This document shows positions 1 through 8,789 of a stretch of 64,000 bases of DNA, piece after piece. Made by a program: the position numbers and the translations under genes. This stretch comes from Sandaracinaceae bacterium. GTDB taxonomy: Bacteria > Myxococcota_A > Polyangia > Polyangiales > Sandaracinaceae. The stretch is taken from NCBI GenBank assembly GCA_019637095.1, contig JAHBWG010000032.1, positions 1-64,000 on the forward strand. The letters run 5' to 3'. The stretch's first letter is position 1. Each line of letters begins with the position of its first letter. The notes below the pieces were generated by a model that was not told the origin of the DNA, searched no databases, and saw nothing but the letters and a program-made list of their open reading frames with translations.

Positions 1-389
1 AGGCGGCCCCTGCCGCGCTCGGGGCCGAGGCGGAGGAGGAGGAGGCGATCGCGCCCGACGTGACGCCCGCGCCGGCGGAGCCCGGGCCCCGGCGCGCGCG
101 CGCCGGGCTGTCGCCCGCGCCGTCGCTCTCGAGCGAGACCGAGCTGCTACGCGACGCGCACCGCGCCCTGCAGGCCGGCGCGCCCGCCCGCGCGCTCACG
201 CTCCTCGACGAGCACGCCGCGCGCTTCCCGAGCGGCGCGCTGAGCGAGGAGCGCGCCGCGACGCGCGTGCTCGCGCTCTGCGAGGCTGGGCGGGAAGACA
301 GCGCGCGCAGCGAGGCGGCGCGCTTCCTCGCCGCACACCCTCGCTCGATGCACGCGGCGCGCGTCCGCGCCTCCTGCACAGCGCCCTGA
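1..389 (+). CDS. C-terminal end of a truncated gene, TPR-like tail
   Basis: Only the last ~128 codons are inside the window: the frame is open from base 3 and stops at 387-389. The first ~25 residues are an acidic Ala/Glu/Pro-rich linker. From about base 147 follows an Ala/Arg-rich helical stretch whose pattern resembles one or two tetratricopeptide hairpins, including a segment reading RALTLLDEHAARFP and ending AAHPRSMHAARVRASC. Tails of this kind are seen in myxobacterial FecR-like or sigma-associated proteins (family knowledge), but the diagnostic N-terminal part is outside the window, so the function is unknown. It converges with the lipoprotein gene that ends at 395. Confidence 0.7.
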   Translation, partial: AAPAALGAEAEEEEAIAPDVTPAPAEPGPRRARAGLSPAPSLSSETELLRDAHRALQAGAPARALTLLDEHAARFPSGALSEERAATRVLALCEAGREDSARSEAARFLAAHPRSMHAARVRASCTAP

Positions 390-394
390 GCGCC

Positions 395-1105
395 TCACAG
401 CGAGTCGCAGACGAAGCCGAAGTCTCGGTCGGGGGGTCCGACGAGGTGGGCGCGGTACGCCGGCGCGTCGAAGGTACCCACCGAGAGAGGCCGCTCGTAG
501 AACGCGACGTCGGTGTCGGAGTCGCAGCGGCCATCTCCGTCGACGTCGATGAAGCCCAAGAACGACGGCGGCCACGCCGCGTGGAGCGGCTCCTCGAAGC
601 GCACCTCGAAGCGCCCACCGACGACCACGACCTCGCGCCGGGTCGAACCGGCCGACGAGTCGAGCGCGACGATCACGGGCCGTCCGTCGTGCGCGTCGAG
701 CCCCTCGGCCGAAGCCGTGGCCGGGATGGCGGTCGGCTCGGGGTAGCGCCGCGCGTAGACGCACGTGTCGATCGACTGGAAGCAGAGCGGGTCCTCCCAG
801 ACACAGCCCTCGAACGCCGCGCGGGTCGCCGCGCTCATCTCCGCGACCTCGGCGCACCGATCCTCGCAGCGCCCGCTCTCGGAGAAGGTCTCGAACGGGC
901 AATGGCCCGAGGTCAGCCTCGCGCGACGTGCCTCGCAGAGATCGACGCAGTGCCGCGGGGGCGCGCCCGCGTCGGAGACGGCGGAGTCGGAGCGCGCCAC
1001 GCCCGAGTCGACGTCGCCCGCCGAGTGGATCGCGCCGCAACCGGCGAGCAGGAGCGCGCCCAAGCGCCACGCCACACGGCCGTGGGCCCAGAGTTCGGAG
1101 GTCAT
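395..1105 (-). CDS. Hypothetical Cys-rich lipoprotein
   Basis: 236 residues. The N-terminus has a hydrophobic signal ending in a lipobox, LLAGC, so the mature protein should be lipid-anchored. A Ser/Asp/Ala tether follows, then a Cys-rich block (about residues 50-120, ten Cys) and a C-terminal beta-rich domain containing IDVDGDGRCD, a loop that resembles a calcium-binding DxDxDG turn. The ATG at 1105 has no Shine-Dalgarno; a -10-like CATACT (1112-1117, minus strand) lies 6 bases upstream, which fits a leaderless transcript. I do not recognise the family. It is probably a surface or periplasmic protein, and it is followed by another lipoprotein in the same direction upstream (1183-1986). Confidence 0.75.
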   Translation of the reverse strand: MTSELWAHGRVAWRLGALLLAGCGAIHSAGDVDSGVARSDSAVSDAGAPPRHCVDLCEARRARLTSGHCPFETFSESGRCEDRCAEVAEMSAATRAAFEGCVWEDPLCFQSIDTCVYARRYPEPTAIPATASAEGLDAHDGRPVIVALDSSAGSTRREVVVVGGRFEVRFEEPLHAAWPPSFLGFIDVDGDGRCDSDTDVAFYERPLSVGTFDAPAYRAHLVGPPDRDFGFVCDSL

Positions 1106-1182
1106 GCCCCCAGTATGCGGCGCCGCGCGCGGCCGAGAAGACGCCGGCGGCCTATGGCTCTCATACGCGGCACGTATCGGGC

Positions 1183-1986
1183 TCAGCGGCGCGCGCGCGG
1201 AGGCTCGAGGCGTCGCCAGCCCGCGGCGCTCGCCTCGTAGAGCGTCCAGCCCGGCGGCTCGCGCGCGCCGTCGGCGCGGACCGCCCAGGGCCCGGACGCC
1301 GGACGCGCCGCCTCGGGATCTTCACGTGGCCACGCGAAGACGGAGGGGCCCGCGTGTGCGCGCTCGCGGATCCGCGCGACCACCGGCGCGCCCGCGGGCA
1401 GGCCGAGGAGCCCGCGCGCCTCGGGGGCCGCCCACGCGGCGAGCACCCGGGTCACGCCGCGAGGCGGCGCGGCGAGGGTCCAAGCCGCCGGCGCCGAGTC
1501 CTCGAGCCCACAAGCCTCGTTGCTCGCCGTGTAGCGCAGCGGCGCGCCGGGGACCGGCACGAGCTCGACGGGACCGGCGCGGACGAGCCGCAGGCCGGTG
1601 GCGTCGACGACCCCCTCGGCCGCCGCGAGCGCCGCGGTCCACGCCGCCCACTCGTCGGCGCCGCCAGCGATCGCGAGGACGAGCGCGCGCGTGCCGCGCG
1701 GCGGCGCGGTGATCGGCCCACCGAGCACCACCGCGAGCTCGGCGTCCGGCACCTCGCCCTCGAGCGGACCCGCCGCCACCGCGACGCGCACGACGTCGCC
1801 GAGCCCCTCGATCGCCAGCGTGCGCGCGTCGAAGTCGAGGCGCAGCGAGCCGTGGGTGCGCTCACCCTCGGGCGGCGGCGCGAGGTGACAGCGCACGTGA
1901 CCCTCGCCCGAGAGCTCCGGCTCCTCCTCGCACGAGCAGCCCGCGAGCAGGGCGACCGCGATCATCCAGCGCACGCGGGCACGCAT
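1183..1986 (-). CDS. Hypothetical lipoprotein
   Basis: 267 residues from the ATG at 1986; an upstream in-frame start at 2019 would only add a basic stretch before the signal peptide. The signal peptide is MRARVRWMIAVALLAGC, with lipobox LLAGC, followed by a second Cys and an acidic run. The rest is Ala/Pro/Gly-rich, predicted beta-rich, with one conserved-looking Cys near residue 155 and no recognised domain. Its start faces deoC, 46 bases away, so the two genes share a short divergent promoter region. Function unknown; the export call rests on the signal and lipobox. Confidence 0.7.
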   Translation of the reverse strand: MRARVRWMIAVALLAGCSCEEEPELSGEGHVRCHLAPPPEGERTHGSLRLDFDARTLAIEGLGDVVRVAVAAGPLEGEVPDAELAVVLGGPITAPPRGTRALVLAIAGGADEWAAWTAALAAAEGVVDATGLRLVRAGPVELVPVPGAPLRYTASNEACGLEDSAPAAWTLAAPPRGVTRVLAAWAAPEARGLLGLPAGAPVVARIRERAHAGPSVFAWPREDPEAARPASGPWAVRADGAREPPGWTLYEASAAGWRRLEPPRARR

Positions 1987-2032
1987 ACCACGCTTGATTG
2001 GGGCGGCGATCGGGCGCACCCTCGTTCGCCCG

Positions 2033-2992
2033 ATGGATCACACCCTCCCCCGCAACCCGGGCATGCCGCTCGCGCTGGACCTGGTCGAGGCGGTGCAGGC
2101 GAACACGAGCGCCATCGAGCGGCGCGCGGCCAGCCTCTTCCCTCGCCGCAGCGTCAAGAAGCAGTGGCAGGCGGCCTGGCTGCTCAAGGCGATCACGCTC
2201 ATCGACCTCACCACGCTGTCCGGCGACGACACGCCGTCCAACGTCATCCGGCTGTGCGCGAAGGCGCGCCGGCCGGTGCGCGCGGACCTGCTCGAGGCGC
2301 TCGGCGTGAGCCACCTGCCGATCCAGACCGCGGCGGTCTGCGTCTACCACGGGCTCGTGAAGACCGCGGTCGGCGCGCTCGACGGGAGCGGCGTCCCGGT
2401 CGCCGCGGTCTCGACCGGGTTCCCGGCCGGGCTCACCCCGCTGCCGCAGCGCCTCGCCGAGATCCGCGCGAGCGTGGAGGACGGCGCGCGCGAGATCGAC
2501 ATCGTGGTCACGCGCAGCCACGTCCTGCGCCACGAGTGGCAGGCGCTCTACGACGAGATCGCCGCGTGCCGCGAGGCGTGCGGCGAGGCGCACATGAAGA
2601 CGATCCTCGCGACCGGCGAGCTGGGCACGCTCCGCAACGTCGCGCGCGCCTCCTGGGTCGCGATGATGGCGGGCAGCGACTTCATCAAGACCTCGACGGG
2701 CAAGGAGCCGATCAACGCGACGCTCGAGTTCGGGCTCGTGATGGTCCGCGCCATCCGCGCGTACGAGGAGCTCACCGGCTACAAGATCGGGTTCAAGCCC
2801 GCGGGCGGGATCCGCACGGCGAAGGACTCGCTCGCGTGGCTCGTCCTGATGAAGGAGGAGCTCGGCGACCGCTGGCTCGAGCCGGACCTGTTCCGCTTCG
2901 GCGCGAGCGCGCTGCTGTCCGACATCGAGCGGCAGCTCGAGATGTTCACCACGGGGCGCTACTCCGCCCATCACCACCACCCGATGGCATGA
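2033..2992 (+). CDS. deoC: Deoxyribose-phosphate aldolase (long, eukaryote-like form)
   Basis: 319 residues. Catalyses the reversible cleavage of 2-deoxyribose 5-phosphate to acetaldehyde and glyceraldehyde 3-phosphate (EC 4.1.2.4). The three expected active-site residues are in place: Asp156 in REIDIVV, the Schiff-base Lys189 in MKTILATGELG, and Lys219 in SDFIKTSTGK; the phosphate-binding Gly-rich segment KPAGGIRTAKD follows. At ~319 residues it is nearer the long human-type enzyme than the ~259-residue E. coli form. I chose the ATG at 2033 (MDHTLPRNPG) over one at 1994 because the added residues look non-coding and would enter the divergent promoter region. It lies 10 bases before an ALDH gene and almost surely shares its mRNA. 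Confidence 0.93.
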   Translation: MDHTLPRNPGMPLALDLVEAVQANTSAIERRAASLFPRRSVKKQWQAAWLLKAITLIDLTTLSGDDTPSNVIRLCAKARRPVRADLLEALGVSHLPIQTAAVCVYHGLVKTAVGALDGSGVPVAAVSTGFPAGLTPLPQRLAEIRASVEDGAREIDIVVTRSHVLRHEWQALYDEIAACREACGEAHMKTILATGELGTLRNVARASWVAMMAGSDFIKTSTGKEPINATLEFGLVMVRAIRAYEELTGYKIGFKPAGGIRTAKDSLAWLVLMKEELGDRWLEPDLFRFGASALLSDIERQLEMFTTGRYSAHHHHPMA

Positions 2993-3002
2993 GGACGCGG
3001 CG

Positions 3003-5525
3003 ATGAGCGAGCACGGCGCGGAGGCCCTCGACGACGAGGGCAAGAAGAAGAAAAAGAAGAAGAAGGACAAGCACGGCCGCGAGGGGCACCGCGACGAAGG
3101 CGCGGCGCCGCGCACCGGGGGCACCACCGTCGCGGAGATCTTCGAGACGATGGAGTACGGCCCGGCGCTCGAGGAGGACACCGTGGCCAACGCGTGGCTC
3201 GACGCGCACCGGCGCCGCTTCGACCACTACGTCGGCGGCCGCTGGGTGGCGCCGAGCGACGGCGAGTACTTCGAGACGCGCAACCCGGCGCGCGGCGCCA
3301 AGCTCGCCGAGGTCGCGCAGGGCTCCGCCGAAGACGTCGCCGCCGCGGTGCGCGCCGCGACCGAGGCGCAGCCCGGCTGGCGCGCGCTCGGCGGCCACGG
3401 CCGCGCGCGCTACCTCTACGCGATCGCGCGGCACGTGCAGAAGCACCACCGCCTGTTCGCGGTGATCGAGTCGCTCGACAACGGCAAGCCGATCCGCGAG
3501 AGCCGCGACATCGACGTGCCGCTCGTCGCGCGGCACTTCTACCACCACGCCGGCTGGGCCCAGCTGATGGACGACGAGCTGCGGGACTACGTCCCGATCG
3601 GCGTCGTCGGGCAGGTCATCCCGTGGAACTTCCCGCTCCTGATGCTCGCGTGGAAGATCGCGCCCGCGCTCGCGATGGGCAACACGCTCGTGCTCAAGCC
3701 GGCGGAGTACACGCCGCTCACCGCGCTGCGCTTCGCCGAGCTGTGCAAGGAAGTCGGCTTGCCCCCCGGCGTCGTCAACATCGTCAACGGCGACGGCCGC
3801 ACCGGCGCCGCGCTCGTCGACCACCCGGGCGTGAAGAAGATCGCGTTCACCGGCTCGACGGGCGTCGGCCGGATCATCCGCAAGGCCACCGCCGGCACCG
3901 GGAAGAAGCTCAGCCTCGAGCTCGGCGGCAAGTCGCCTTTCGTGGTGTTCGAGGACGCCGACCTCGACAGCGTGGTCGAGGGTGTCGTCGACGCGATCTG
4001 GTTCAACCAAGGTCAGGTGTGCTGCGCGGGCTCGCGCATCCTCTGCCAGGAGAGCGTCGCCGAGCGGCTGCTCACGAAGCTGCGCGCGCGCATGGAGCGG
4101 ATGCGGATCGGCGAGCCGCTCGACAAGGCGATCGACATCGGCGCGATCGTCGCGCCGGTGCAGCTCGAGCAGATCACGCAGCTCGTCCAGCAGGGCACCG
4201 AGGAGGGCGCCACGCTCTGGCAGCCCTCGTGGAGCTGCCCGAGCGAGGGGCTCTTCTACCCGCCGACGATCCTCAGCGACGTCTCGCCTGCATCGACGGT
4301 CGCGCAGGTGGAGATCTTCGGGCCGGTCGTCACGTTCATGACGTTCCGCACGCCGAGCGAGGCGATCGCGCTGGCGAACAACACGCGCTACGGCCTCGCC
4401 GCGAGCGTGTGGAGCGAGAACCTCAACCTCGCGCTCGACGTCGCCCCGAAGATCAAGGCCGGCACCGTGTGGGTCAACTGCACGAACGTCTTCGACGCGG
4501 CCGCCGGCTTCGGCGGCTACCGCGAGAGCGGCTACGGGCGCGAGGGCGGCCGAGAGGGCCTCTTCGAGTACGTGAAGCCGCGCTGGATGGAGGAGGCCGC
4601 CGGTCGCCCCGCGCCCTCGCCGACGCCGAGCGAGGTCGGGATGGCCGCGCCCGCGGAGGCCGCACCGCGGAGTGGTCTGCCGCCCATCGATCGCACGGCC
4701 AAGCTCTACATCGGCGGCAAGCAGAAGCGGCCGGACTGGGGCTACGTCATCGAGGTGCCCGCCGCCGACGGCGCGCCGCTCGGCGAGGTCGGTCGCGGCA
4801 ACCGCAAGGACATCCGCGACGCGGTCGAGGCCGCGCACGGCGCGCGCGGCTGGGCCGCGGGCACCGCGCACCTGCGCGCGCAGATCCTCTACTACCTGGC
4901 GGAGAACCTCGCGGAGCGCGAAGCCGAGATCGCGGCGCGCATCGCGAGGATGGTGGGCGACGCGGCGGCGGGTGCGCGCGAGGTCGCCAAGTCGATCGAT
5001 CGCCTGTTCACGTACGCCGCGTGGGCGGACAAGTACGACGGGCTGGTCCACGCGACGCCGTATCGCAACGTGACCATCGCGATGAACGAGCCGATCGGCG
5101 TGATGGGCGTCGTGTGCCCGAACGAGCACCCGCTGCTCGCGTTCGTCTCGCTCGTCGGGCCCGCGCTCGCGACGGGCAACTCGGTCGTGGTGATCCCGTC
5201 CGAGCGCCACCCGCTGGCCGCGACCGACTTCTACCAGGTCGTCGAGACGAGCGACCTGCCGCCTGGCGCGCTCAACATCGTGACCGGCCACCGCGCCGAG
5301 GTCGTGCCGGCCCTCGCCGCGCACGACGACGTCGACCAGCTCTGGTACTTCGGACCGCCGGAGGGCGCGCGCGAGGTGGAGCTGGCGAGCGCGGGCAACA
5401 TGAAGCGGACGTGGTGCGACGTCGGCCCACGCCGCGACTGGATGAGCGACCGCGAGTCGGCCGGGCGCGAGCTCCTGCGCGAAGCGACGCACGTGAAGAA
5501 CATCTGGGTCCCCTACGGCGAATAA
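3003..5525 (+). CDS. Two-domain aldehyde dehydrogenase, ALDH16 type
   Basis: 840 residues. An N-terminal tail with eight consecutive lysines (residues 14-21) leads into a full ALDH domain (~75-530): substrate Asn209 in IPWNFP, cofactor turn FTGSTGVG, general-base Glu306 in LELGGK and nucleophile Cys340 in GQVCCAGSR. A Pro/Ala linker (~535-555) joins a second ALDH-like domain (~560-840) that keeps the PNEHPLLAF segment but has neither the ELGGK glutamate nor the GQxC cysteine, so it is catalytically dead. This architecture matches ALDH16, whose bacterial members keep one live site (family knowledge). Placed 10 bases after deoC, it probably oxidises the acetaldehyde or a related aldehyde released from deoxyribose. 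The start codon overlaps a weak GAGGA motif at the deoC stop. Confidence 0.9.
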   Translation: MSEHGAEALDDEGKKKKKKKKDKHGREGHRDEGAAPRTGGTTVAEIFETMEYGPALEEDTVANAWLDAHRRRFDHYVGGRWVAPSDGEYFETRNPARGAKLAEVAQGSAEDVAAAVRAATEAQPGWRALGGHGRARYLYAIARHVQKHHRLFAVIESLDNGKPIRESRDIDVPLVARHFYHHAGWAQLMDDELRDYVPIGVVGQVIPWNFPLLMLAWKIAPALAMGNTLVLKPAEYTPLTALRFAELCKEVGLPPGVVNIVNGDGRTGAALVDHPGVKKIAFTGSTGVGRIIRKATAGTGKKLSLELGGKSPFVVFEDADLDSVVEGVVDAIWFNQGQVCCAGSRILCQESVAERLLTKLRARMERMRIGEPLDKAIDIGAIVAPVQLEQITQLVQQGTEEGATLWQPSWSCPSEGLFYPPTILSDVSPASTVAQVEIFGPVVTFMTFRTPSEAIALANNTRYGLAASVWSENLNLALDVAPKIKAGTVWVNCTNVFDAAAGFGGYRESGYGREGGREGLFEYVKPRWMEEAAGRPAPSPTPSEVGMAAPAEAAPRSGLPPIDRTAKLYIGGKQKRPDWGYVIEVPAADGAPLGEVGRGNRKDIRDAVEAAHGARGWAAGTAHLRAQILYYLAENLAEREAEIAARIARMVGDAAAGAREVAKSIDRLFTYAAWADKYDGLVHATPYRNVTIAMNEPIGVMGVVCPNEHPLLAFVSLVGPALATGNSVVVIPSERHPLAATDFYQVVETSDLPPGALNIVTGHRAEVVPALAAHDDVDQLWYFGPPEGAREVELASAGNMKRTWCDVGPRRDWMSDRESAGRELLREATHVKNIWVPYGE

Positions 5526-5536
5526 CGCCGACGCGA

Positions 5537-6307
5537 CTACGCTCCGGGCCCCGGCTCGCGGAGCACCGAGCGCAGCAGCGGGCCACCGCCGCGGAAGCCC
5601 ACGAGCGATCGATCGCGCGCGCGCGTGGGCGGCGCGGCGCGCGAGGTGAGGTAGCTCCCGACGAACATCCGCAGGCCCTCGCGGCGCTGAGGGCGGACCG
5701 CGTGCCAGGTGCACTGCTCGAACACGAGCGTGCTGCCGCGCGGGAAGGTCAGCTCGACCTGGCCGTCCCAGTCCGGCGCGCGCAGGTCGAAGGGCGGCTC
5801 GGTCGGGTCGGTGATCCGCCGCGGCAGCGCGAGGAGCGGGCCGCCGTCGGCGTCGACGTCGTCGAGATACACCACCGCGATCAGGCGCTCGCTCCGCGCG
5901 AACCGCGGGAAGACCCCCGACGCCCGCTGCGCCTCGACGTCGATCCCGCCGATGTGGTTGTGCCACGAGAAGAACGGGCGCCCCGCGTCCGAGATCACCG
6001 CGCCGGTGAGCTCGAGGGAGCAGTCCTCGCCGAGCACCGCCCGCGCGACCGCGAGGAGGCTCGGCGAGAGCAACCGCGGCGCGAGCTCGGGGGCGATCCC
6101 GAGCAGTTCGAAGATCACGAAGCCCGTCGGGTTGAGCATCGCGTTCTCGCCGAGCGCGCGCGCGGCGCTCGCGTACGGCGGCGGCGCGCCGTGCGCCTCG
6201 TGGATCGCCGTCAGGCGCGCCCGCATCGCCGCGACGGTGGCGTCGTCGTGCGTGCGCGGGAGCACGGTGTAGCCGCGCTCCGAGATCGCGCGGGCGTGCT
6301 CGTTCAC
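5537..6307 (-). CDS. PhyH-like Fe(II)/2-oxoglutarate oxygenase, paralog 1
   Basis: 256 residues; GTG start at 6307 overlaps the stop of the radical SAM gene by 4 bases (GTGA). The fold signals are those of phytanoyl-CoA dioxygenase: a proximal metal motif SWHNHIGGID (His116, His118, Asp123), a central segment VVYLDDVDADGGPLLALP, a distal His202 in CTWHAV and an Arg about ten residues later in GLRMFVG, the usual 2-oxoglutarate contact. The first motif reads HxH where PhyH enzymes normally have HxD. Substrate unknown. It is the last gene of a four-gene operon with two paralogs and a radical SAM enzyme. Confidence 0.82.
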   Translation of the reverse strand: MNEHARAISERGYTVLPRTHDDATVAAMRARLTAIHEAHGAPPPYASAARALGENAMLNPTGFVIFELLGIAPELAPRLLSPSLLAVARAVLGEDCSLELTGAVISDAGRPFFSWHNHIGGIDVEAQRASGVFPRFARSERLIAVVYLDDVDADGGPLLALPRRITDPTEPPFDLRAPDWDGQVELTFPRGSTLVFEQCTWHAVRPQRREGLRMFVGSYLTSRAAPPTRARDRSLVGFRGGGPLLRSVLREPGPGA

Positions 6308-7998
6308 GAGGCGCCCTCGCCGGCGAAGAGCCGGGCGAGATCGTCGGGCCCCAGTCCGTCGAGGCGCGCGGCGATCGAGTCGAGCGTCGAGAGGAGCCGC
6401 GGCGGCGCGGCGCGCCCCCGGTAGCTCAGGCCGAGCTGCGGCGTCGCGCGGTAGAACCGCCCACCGTCGTTCGCGCCGATGGTGACCGCGTGGGGCGCGA
6501 GGTCGACCGCCTCGAGCTCGAGGGTGACCACGCCGCCCCGCCACGCCGCGGCGTTGAGGCGCACACCACGATCGAGCGGCGCCGACGGCGCCTCGAGGCC
6601 GAGCAGCTCGACGAGGCCCGGCGGCGGCGCGGCCGCGGTCGCGGGGACGTCGACGGGGCGTGCGCGCGCCGCGCGCCCCTCACTCGTTGCCGCGACCAAC
6701 GCGGTCTGCAGCGCGGCGAGCTCGCGGAACGTCTCTTCACGCTCGGCCGCGCTGACGCACGCCGGAGTCGTGGTCTCGAGCGGCGGGTGGTCGTCGAGCC
6801 GCTCGCGCGCCGGCGCGGGCCACGCGCGCACCGCGGCGTCGCCCAGGCGCGTGCCCGGCAACGGCTGATAGGTCGACCAGACGAACGAGCCTGGGCGCAG
6901 CTTCTCGAGCAGCGCCTTGGTGCTGACCATCTGCGCGCGCGTCTCGCCTGGCAGCATCGTCATGAGCGACGCGCTCGTCGCGAGCCCGAGCGCGCGGCAG
7001 TCCTCGAAGACGCGCTCGAGCACCGCGTCGGGCGTGCGGCGACGGAGGACATCGCGCCGCAGCGCCTCGTCGCCGGCCTCGACGCCCGCGTGGAAGAGCA
7101 CGCAGCCCGCCTCGGCGAGCAGCGCGAGGCGCTCGCGAGTCGCGGCGCTCGGGTGCATCTCGACCTTGAACGGCAGCCCCACCCGCCGCGGGTAGGCCCG
7201 CGCGAGCGCGCGCAGCCAATCGACCGAGATCGGGAAGTGCTCGTCCCAGAACTCGAAGCCCTCGGGCGCGTAGTGGTCGCGGAGCACCGCGAGCTCGCCG
7301 AGCAGGTGCTCGACGGGGCGCACGTTCACGCGCCCGGGGCGCCGGTGCCCGCCGACCTCCCCCCACGCGGGCGCCGAGCAGTAGGCGCACTCGTAGGGGC
7401 AACCGCGGCTCGCGCGCACCGGCAGGAACCGATCGACGTGCGGCCCGAACGTGTTCACTCCCTCCCGCAAGATCGCTTGCACGTCTCCGAAGACCTCGTA
7501 GTCCCAGGGCGGGAGGCGCGCGATGTCCGGCTCGGGCGCCGCCTCGGGCGGCGCCCCCTCGAAGCCGCCGTCCCGTGAGCGGGCCCAGAGGCCCGGCTGC
7601 GTGCGCGGCACCTCGCCCGCCGCGAGCGTCCGGAGGAGCGAGGCGAGTGGCCGCTCGCCCTCGCCGATCGCGATGGCGTCCACCGCCGCGCAGGCCGCGA
7701 CGTCGAGGGACGCGAGCGTCGCGTGGTAGCCGCCGACCACCACGAACGCGCGCGAGCGCGGGCGCACGCGCTCCAAGACCGCGCGAGCGCCCGGCCAGTC
7801 GCGCGACATCGAGGAGACCGCGACCACGTCCGGCCCGCGCCGGACGATCTCGTCCGCCGCCGCCGCCACCGATCCCTTGCACGAGACCTCGAGCGCGTCG
7901 GGCGCGTGGCCCTCGACGCGCGCGACCGCCGACAGCGCCGCGACGGAGGAGCTGAAGGGGCGCGGCGGATCGGTGAAGAAGACGAAGAGGACCTTCAT
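6304..7998 (-). CDS. B12-binding-domain radical SAM protein
   Basis: 564 residues; ATG at 7998 overlaps the upstream oxygenase stop by 4 bases. Residues 1-130 look like the Rossmann-type cobalamin-binding domain of B12 radical SAM enzymes (MKVLFVFFTD at the start, VVVGGYHAT at 87-94), without the DxHxxG histidine motif. The radical SAM core follows with the cluster-binding Cys200, Cys204, Cys207 (GCPYECAYC), a GVEAGDE segment near 305 and a MLPGET strand near 349. A C-terminal domain of about 100 residues (460-564) is beta-rich and unfamiliar. Such enzymes methylate or rearrange unactivated carbons (family knowledge). Being sandwiched between PhyH-like genes suggests they act on the same small molecule or lipid. 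Confidence 0.88.
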   Translation of the reverse strand: MKVLFVFFTDPPRPFSSSVAALSAVARVEGHAPDALEVSCKGSVAAAADEIVRRGPDVVAVSSMSRDWPGARAVLERVRPRSRAFVVVGGYHATLASLDVAACAAVDAIAIGEGERPLASLLRTLAAGEVPRTQPGLWARSRDGGFEGAPPEAAPEPDIARLPPWDYEVFGDVQAILREGVNTFGPHVDRFLPVRASRGCPYECAYCSAPAWGEVGGHRRPGRVNVRPVEHLLGELAVLRDHYAPEGFEFWDEHFPISVDWLRALARAYPRRVGLPFKVEMHPSAATRERLALLAEAGCVLFHAGVEAGDEALRRDVLRRRTPDAVLERVFEDCRALGLATSASLMTMLPGETRAQMVSTKALLEKLRPGSFVWSTYQPLPGTRLGDAAVRAWPAPARERLDDHPPLETTTPACVSAAEREETFRELAALQTALVAATSEGRAARARPVDVPATAAAPPPGLVELLGLEAPSAPLDRGVRLNAAAWRGGVVTLELEAVDLAPHAVTIGANDGGRFYRATPQLGLSYRGRAAPPRLLSTLDSIAARLDGLGPDDLARLFAGEGAS

Positions 7999-8789
7999 CG
8001 GCGCTCGCTCCGGGGCGCGGCTCGGTCGAGCGTCGGCGCCGCGCGATAGACGGCGGCGAGGCGCGCGTCGATCGCGAGGGCGCGCGCGATCGACGGATCG
8101 GCGCGCCGGGTCGGAGGCGCGCCGGCGGCGCGCACGAAGCCCGCGACGAAGCGGCGCAGCCCCGGCGCTTGCATGGGGGTCACCGCGTGCCACGTGGCCT
8201 CGTCGAGCACGAGGACCGAGCCGGCGGGCGCGCGCACGACCTCGGCGTCGGGCCACGGCGCGTCGCGCCGCGGGTGCGGCGCGGCGAGCGGCTCGCCGAC
8301 GGCGCGCGGGTGCGCGAGCATGACGCCGTGGCGCTCGTCGAGCGGCGTCGCGTAGAACGTGCAGACGAGGCGCCCGAGCCGCGCTGGCGGAGGCGGCAGC
8401 CGGCCGCGGAAGTCCTCGCCGTCGATCCCGCCGACGTGGTTGTGCCAGAAGAAGAACGGGCGCGTCTCGTCGCTGATCACCGCGCACGTCAGCTCGAGCT
8501 CGAGCGCGTCGCCGAGCACCTCGCGCAGCAGCGCCACGAGCCCCGGGACCAGGAGCAGCGTGTCGAGCTCCGGCGCGCGGTCGAGCACTCCCGAGAACGT
8601 GAGCCCCACGGGGCTTATCGTGGCACCTTCGGCGACGCGCCGATCCTCCCGCGCACAGAGGGGGACGTCACCCACTTCGGCGCGCAGACGATCGAGCACG
8701 CACACCAGGCCGGCGGTGGCGGCGGCGTCGAGCGGCTCGGGCAGCAGAGTCCACCCGCGCGCCGCGAGCTCCTCGGCCGACCGGCTCAT
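7995..8789 (-). CDS. PhyH-like Fe(II)/2-oxoglutarate oxygenase, paralog 2
   Basis: 264 residues. The start ATG at 8789 overlaps the stop of paralog 3, and its own stop overlaps the radical SAM start, each by 4 bases. Motifs line up with paralog 1 residue for residue: FWHNHVGGID with His116 and His118, distal His201 in ATWHAV, and the Arg in GLRRFVAGF. The central segment (CTFYATPLDERHGVMLAHP) diverges from the LDD/LDE form of the other two, so the substrate pocket may differ. Like its paralogs it has HxH in place of HxD. No signal peptide; expected to be cytoplasmic. Confidence 0.8.
   Translation of the reverse strand: MSRSAEELAARGWTLLPEPLDAAATAGLVCVLDRLRAEVGDVPLCAREDRRVAEGATISPVGLTFSGVLDRAPELDTLLLVPGLVALLREVLGDALELELTCAVISDETRPFFFWHNHVGGIDGEDFRGRLPPPPARLGRLVCTFYATPLDERHGVMLAHPRAVGEPLAAPHPRRDAPWPDAEVVRAPAGSVLVLDEATWHAVTPMQAPGLRRFVAGFVRAAGAPPTRRADPSIARALAIDARLAAVYRAAPTLDRAAPRSERR

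Noticed and set aside
2957-2992. His-His-His-His-Pro-Met-Ala at the C-terminus of DeoC looks like a His-tag
   Set aside because: Part of the natural gene end in a genomic context; there is no vector sequence.
3194-6424. A long plus-strand Arg-rich frame overlapping the ALDH16 gene and the next operon
   Set aside because: It is out of frame with the ALDH motifs and has low-complexity Arg/Ala/Gly sequence typical of GC-rich shadow frames.
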